Shown here piece after piece: positions 21,418-22,277 of a stretch of 22,277 bases of DNA (position 1 is its first letter; every line of letters begins with the position of its first letter). The translations under genes were made by a program, and so were the position numbers. The notes under the pieces are model-generated. The model saw nothing but the letters and a program-made list of their open reading frames with translations, did not search any database and was not told the origin of the DNA. This DNA is from SKKC01 sp046542845 (GTDB lineage: Bacteria > Spirochaetota > Spirochaetia > DSM-27196 > SKKC01). The stretch covers positions 1-22,277 of the forward strand of contig JBKHAN010000050.1 of the NCBI GenBank assembly GCA_046542845.1, written 5' to 3'.

Positions 21418-22218
21418 ATGGATATGACTCTTGCTGTGGCCTTTGGGCTGCTGGTCGGGCTCTCTCTGGGCCTGACCGGTGGTGGGGGATCAATACTCGC
21501 GGTACCGCTCCTGATTTACGGCCTCGGCATGGAGCTCCGCGCAGCCGTCGCGATATCACTCGCTGTTGTAGGGCTGACGTCTCTCTTCGGAGCCGTCATC
21601 CAGGCGAAGAGCGGGAACGTGCTCTGGAAGGCCGGCGTCATTCTCGGGCTTGGCGGTATCATTGCGGCGCCATTCGGTGCACAGCTTGGTACACGTATCC
21701 CTGAAAACATATCTCTGGTGCTCTTCGCAGCGCTTATGATATTTGTTGGCGCGCGCATGGCGAGGCGCGAGAACTCCGCGTCTGAAGTCCCGGCAGGATC
21801 GTTCAGCTGTCCTCTGGACGAGCAGGGCAGACCGGCCGGGGGAATAACCTGCGCGCTGAAGCTTGGCGCAGCCGGTCTTATGACTGGCGTGCTGTCCGGG
21901 TTCTTTGGAGTCGGAGGAGGGTTTCTTCTTGCCCCCGCGCTCATTTTTGTAGCCGGAGTCAGCATAGACCGAGCACTTGCTACATCGCTTGTAGCGATTG
22001 CGCTCACGGCGGTCAGCGGTTTTATCGCCAATTTCGCCGCTGCGTACGGATCCCCTATCGCACTCACCGTGGTATTCGCCGTCGGCAGCTGGGCCGGCAT
22101 GGTGGGCGGGGCATGGCTCAAGCAGTACTTGTCGCCTCTGGTTCTTCGTAGAATCTTTGCAGTGGTTGCGGTCGCAGCCGGGTTATTCGTAGCGGTGGAG
22201 ACGCTGTTCTTCGGGTGA
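21418..22218 (+). CDS. TauE/SafE family sulfite (anion) exporter
   Basis: A 266-aa inner-membrane protein with about eight helices and the internal duplication typical of TauE/SafE: GLTGGGGSILAVPLL near residue 18 and GFFGVGGGFLLAPAL near residue 161. The family exports sulfite, sulfoacetate or related organosulfur anions; specificity is not predictable from sequence. The middle loop (about residues 115-145) contains SCPLDEQGRPAGGITC, with two cysteines. The ATG at 21418 is preceded by ACGGAGC and lies 12 nt after the dioxygenase stop, so the genes are co-transcribed. Context suggests it removes sulfite or thiosulfate made by the upstream enzyme. Confidence 0.88.
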   Translation: MDMTLAVAFGLLVGLSLGLTGGGGSILAVPLLIYGLGMELRAAVAISLAVVGLTSLFGAVIQAKSGNVLWKAGVILGLGGIIAAPFGAQLGTRIPENISLVLFAALMIFVGARMARRENSASEVPAGSFSCPLDEQGRPAGGITCALKLGAAGLMTGVLSGFFGVGGGFLLAPALIFVAGVSIDRALATSLVAIALTAVSGFIANFAAAYGSPIALTVVFAVGSWAGMVGGAWLKQYLSPLVLRRIFAVVAVAAGLFVAVETLFFG

Positions 22219-22258
22219 TCGGTGGGACTTTTGATCACGGCACCGGTACTCCCACGAT
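22218..22258 (+). other. Imperfect inverted repeat after the TauE/SafE gene
   Basis: ATCGGTGGGA (22218-22227) can pair with TCCCACGAT (22250-22258) with one bulged G. GTGATC (22215-22220) and GATCAC (22233-22238) form a competing short repeat. There is no T-tract. This may be the operon's 3' hairpin, but support is thin. The last 19 bases of the window show nothing recognisable. Confidence 0.22.
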
Positions 22259-22277
22259 GCGCGTTCGCATGGCCGGC

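Overview
This window is about 22.3 kb of GC-rich, densely coding bacterial DNA with 19 protein-coding genes, one of them cut by the left edge. No rRNA, tRNA, CRISPR array, insertion sequence or phage gene was seen, and no non-coding stretch exceeds about 185 bases. The gene set (RNase R, Hsp33, MgtE, MsrA, a DUF1820 protein, a tandem UvrA, YeeE-type transporters) suggests a Gram-negative-type, free-living bacterium. A Spirochaeta-like member of the Spirochaetota is my best guess, from the overall feel of the proteins and the YeeE/sulfur genes. That placement is an inference at low to moderate confidence; no marker gene here settles it.

Layout. (1) Bases 1-1509, minus strand: a FemAB/GNAT-like COG3146 protein, overlapping by 4 nt the start of a medium-chain dehydrogenase that runs off the window. 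(2) Bases 1580-4428, plus strand: a compact run of a sugar-nucleotidyltransferase-like protein, a 76-aa HMA-like protein without CxxC, a D-2-hydroxyacid dehydrogenase and a TrmH-type 2'-O-methyltransferase. (3) Bases 7810-4403, minus strand: a tight operon of rnr, a DUF1820 gene and queG. (4) Bases 7891-14762, plus strand: a double-length UvrA (1832 aa, four ATPase domains), then mgtE. (5) Bases 14775-16368: the redox-stress genes hslO (Hsp33, minus) and msrA (plus), divergent. (6) Bases 16552-18841, plus strand: a membrane-anchored M23 peptidase and a large CDP-alcohol phosphatidyltransferase-like membrane protein, each behind a recognisable sigma70-type promoter. (7) Bases 18884-22218: a sulfur locus.

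The sulfur locus is the most interesting part. A YeeE/YedE transporter split into two genes is read leftward. A CstB-like persulfide dioxygenase-rhodanese fusion and a TauE/SafE exporter are read rightward. Between them are two oppositely directed promoters on the same bases (19921-19956). Each has TTGACT and a 17-bp spacer, and both are built on one 9-bp palindrome whose arms contain the two -35 boxes. One sulfide/persulfide-responsive repressor could control both arms by binding there. The likely chemistry, inferred from the families, is import of thiosulfate or a related sulfur compound by the YeeE pair, oxidation of persulfide to sulfite/thiosulfate by the CstB-like enzyme, and export of sulfite or another sulfur oxyanion by TauE/SafE. 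No regulator gene lies inside the window.
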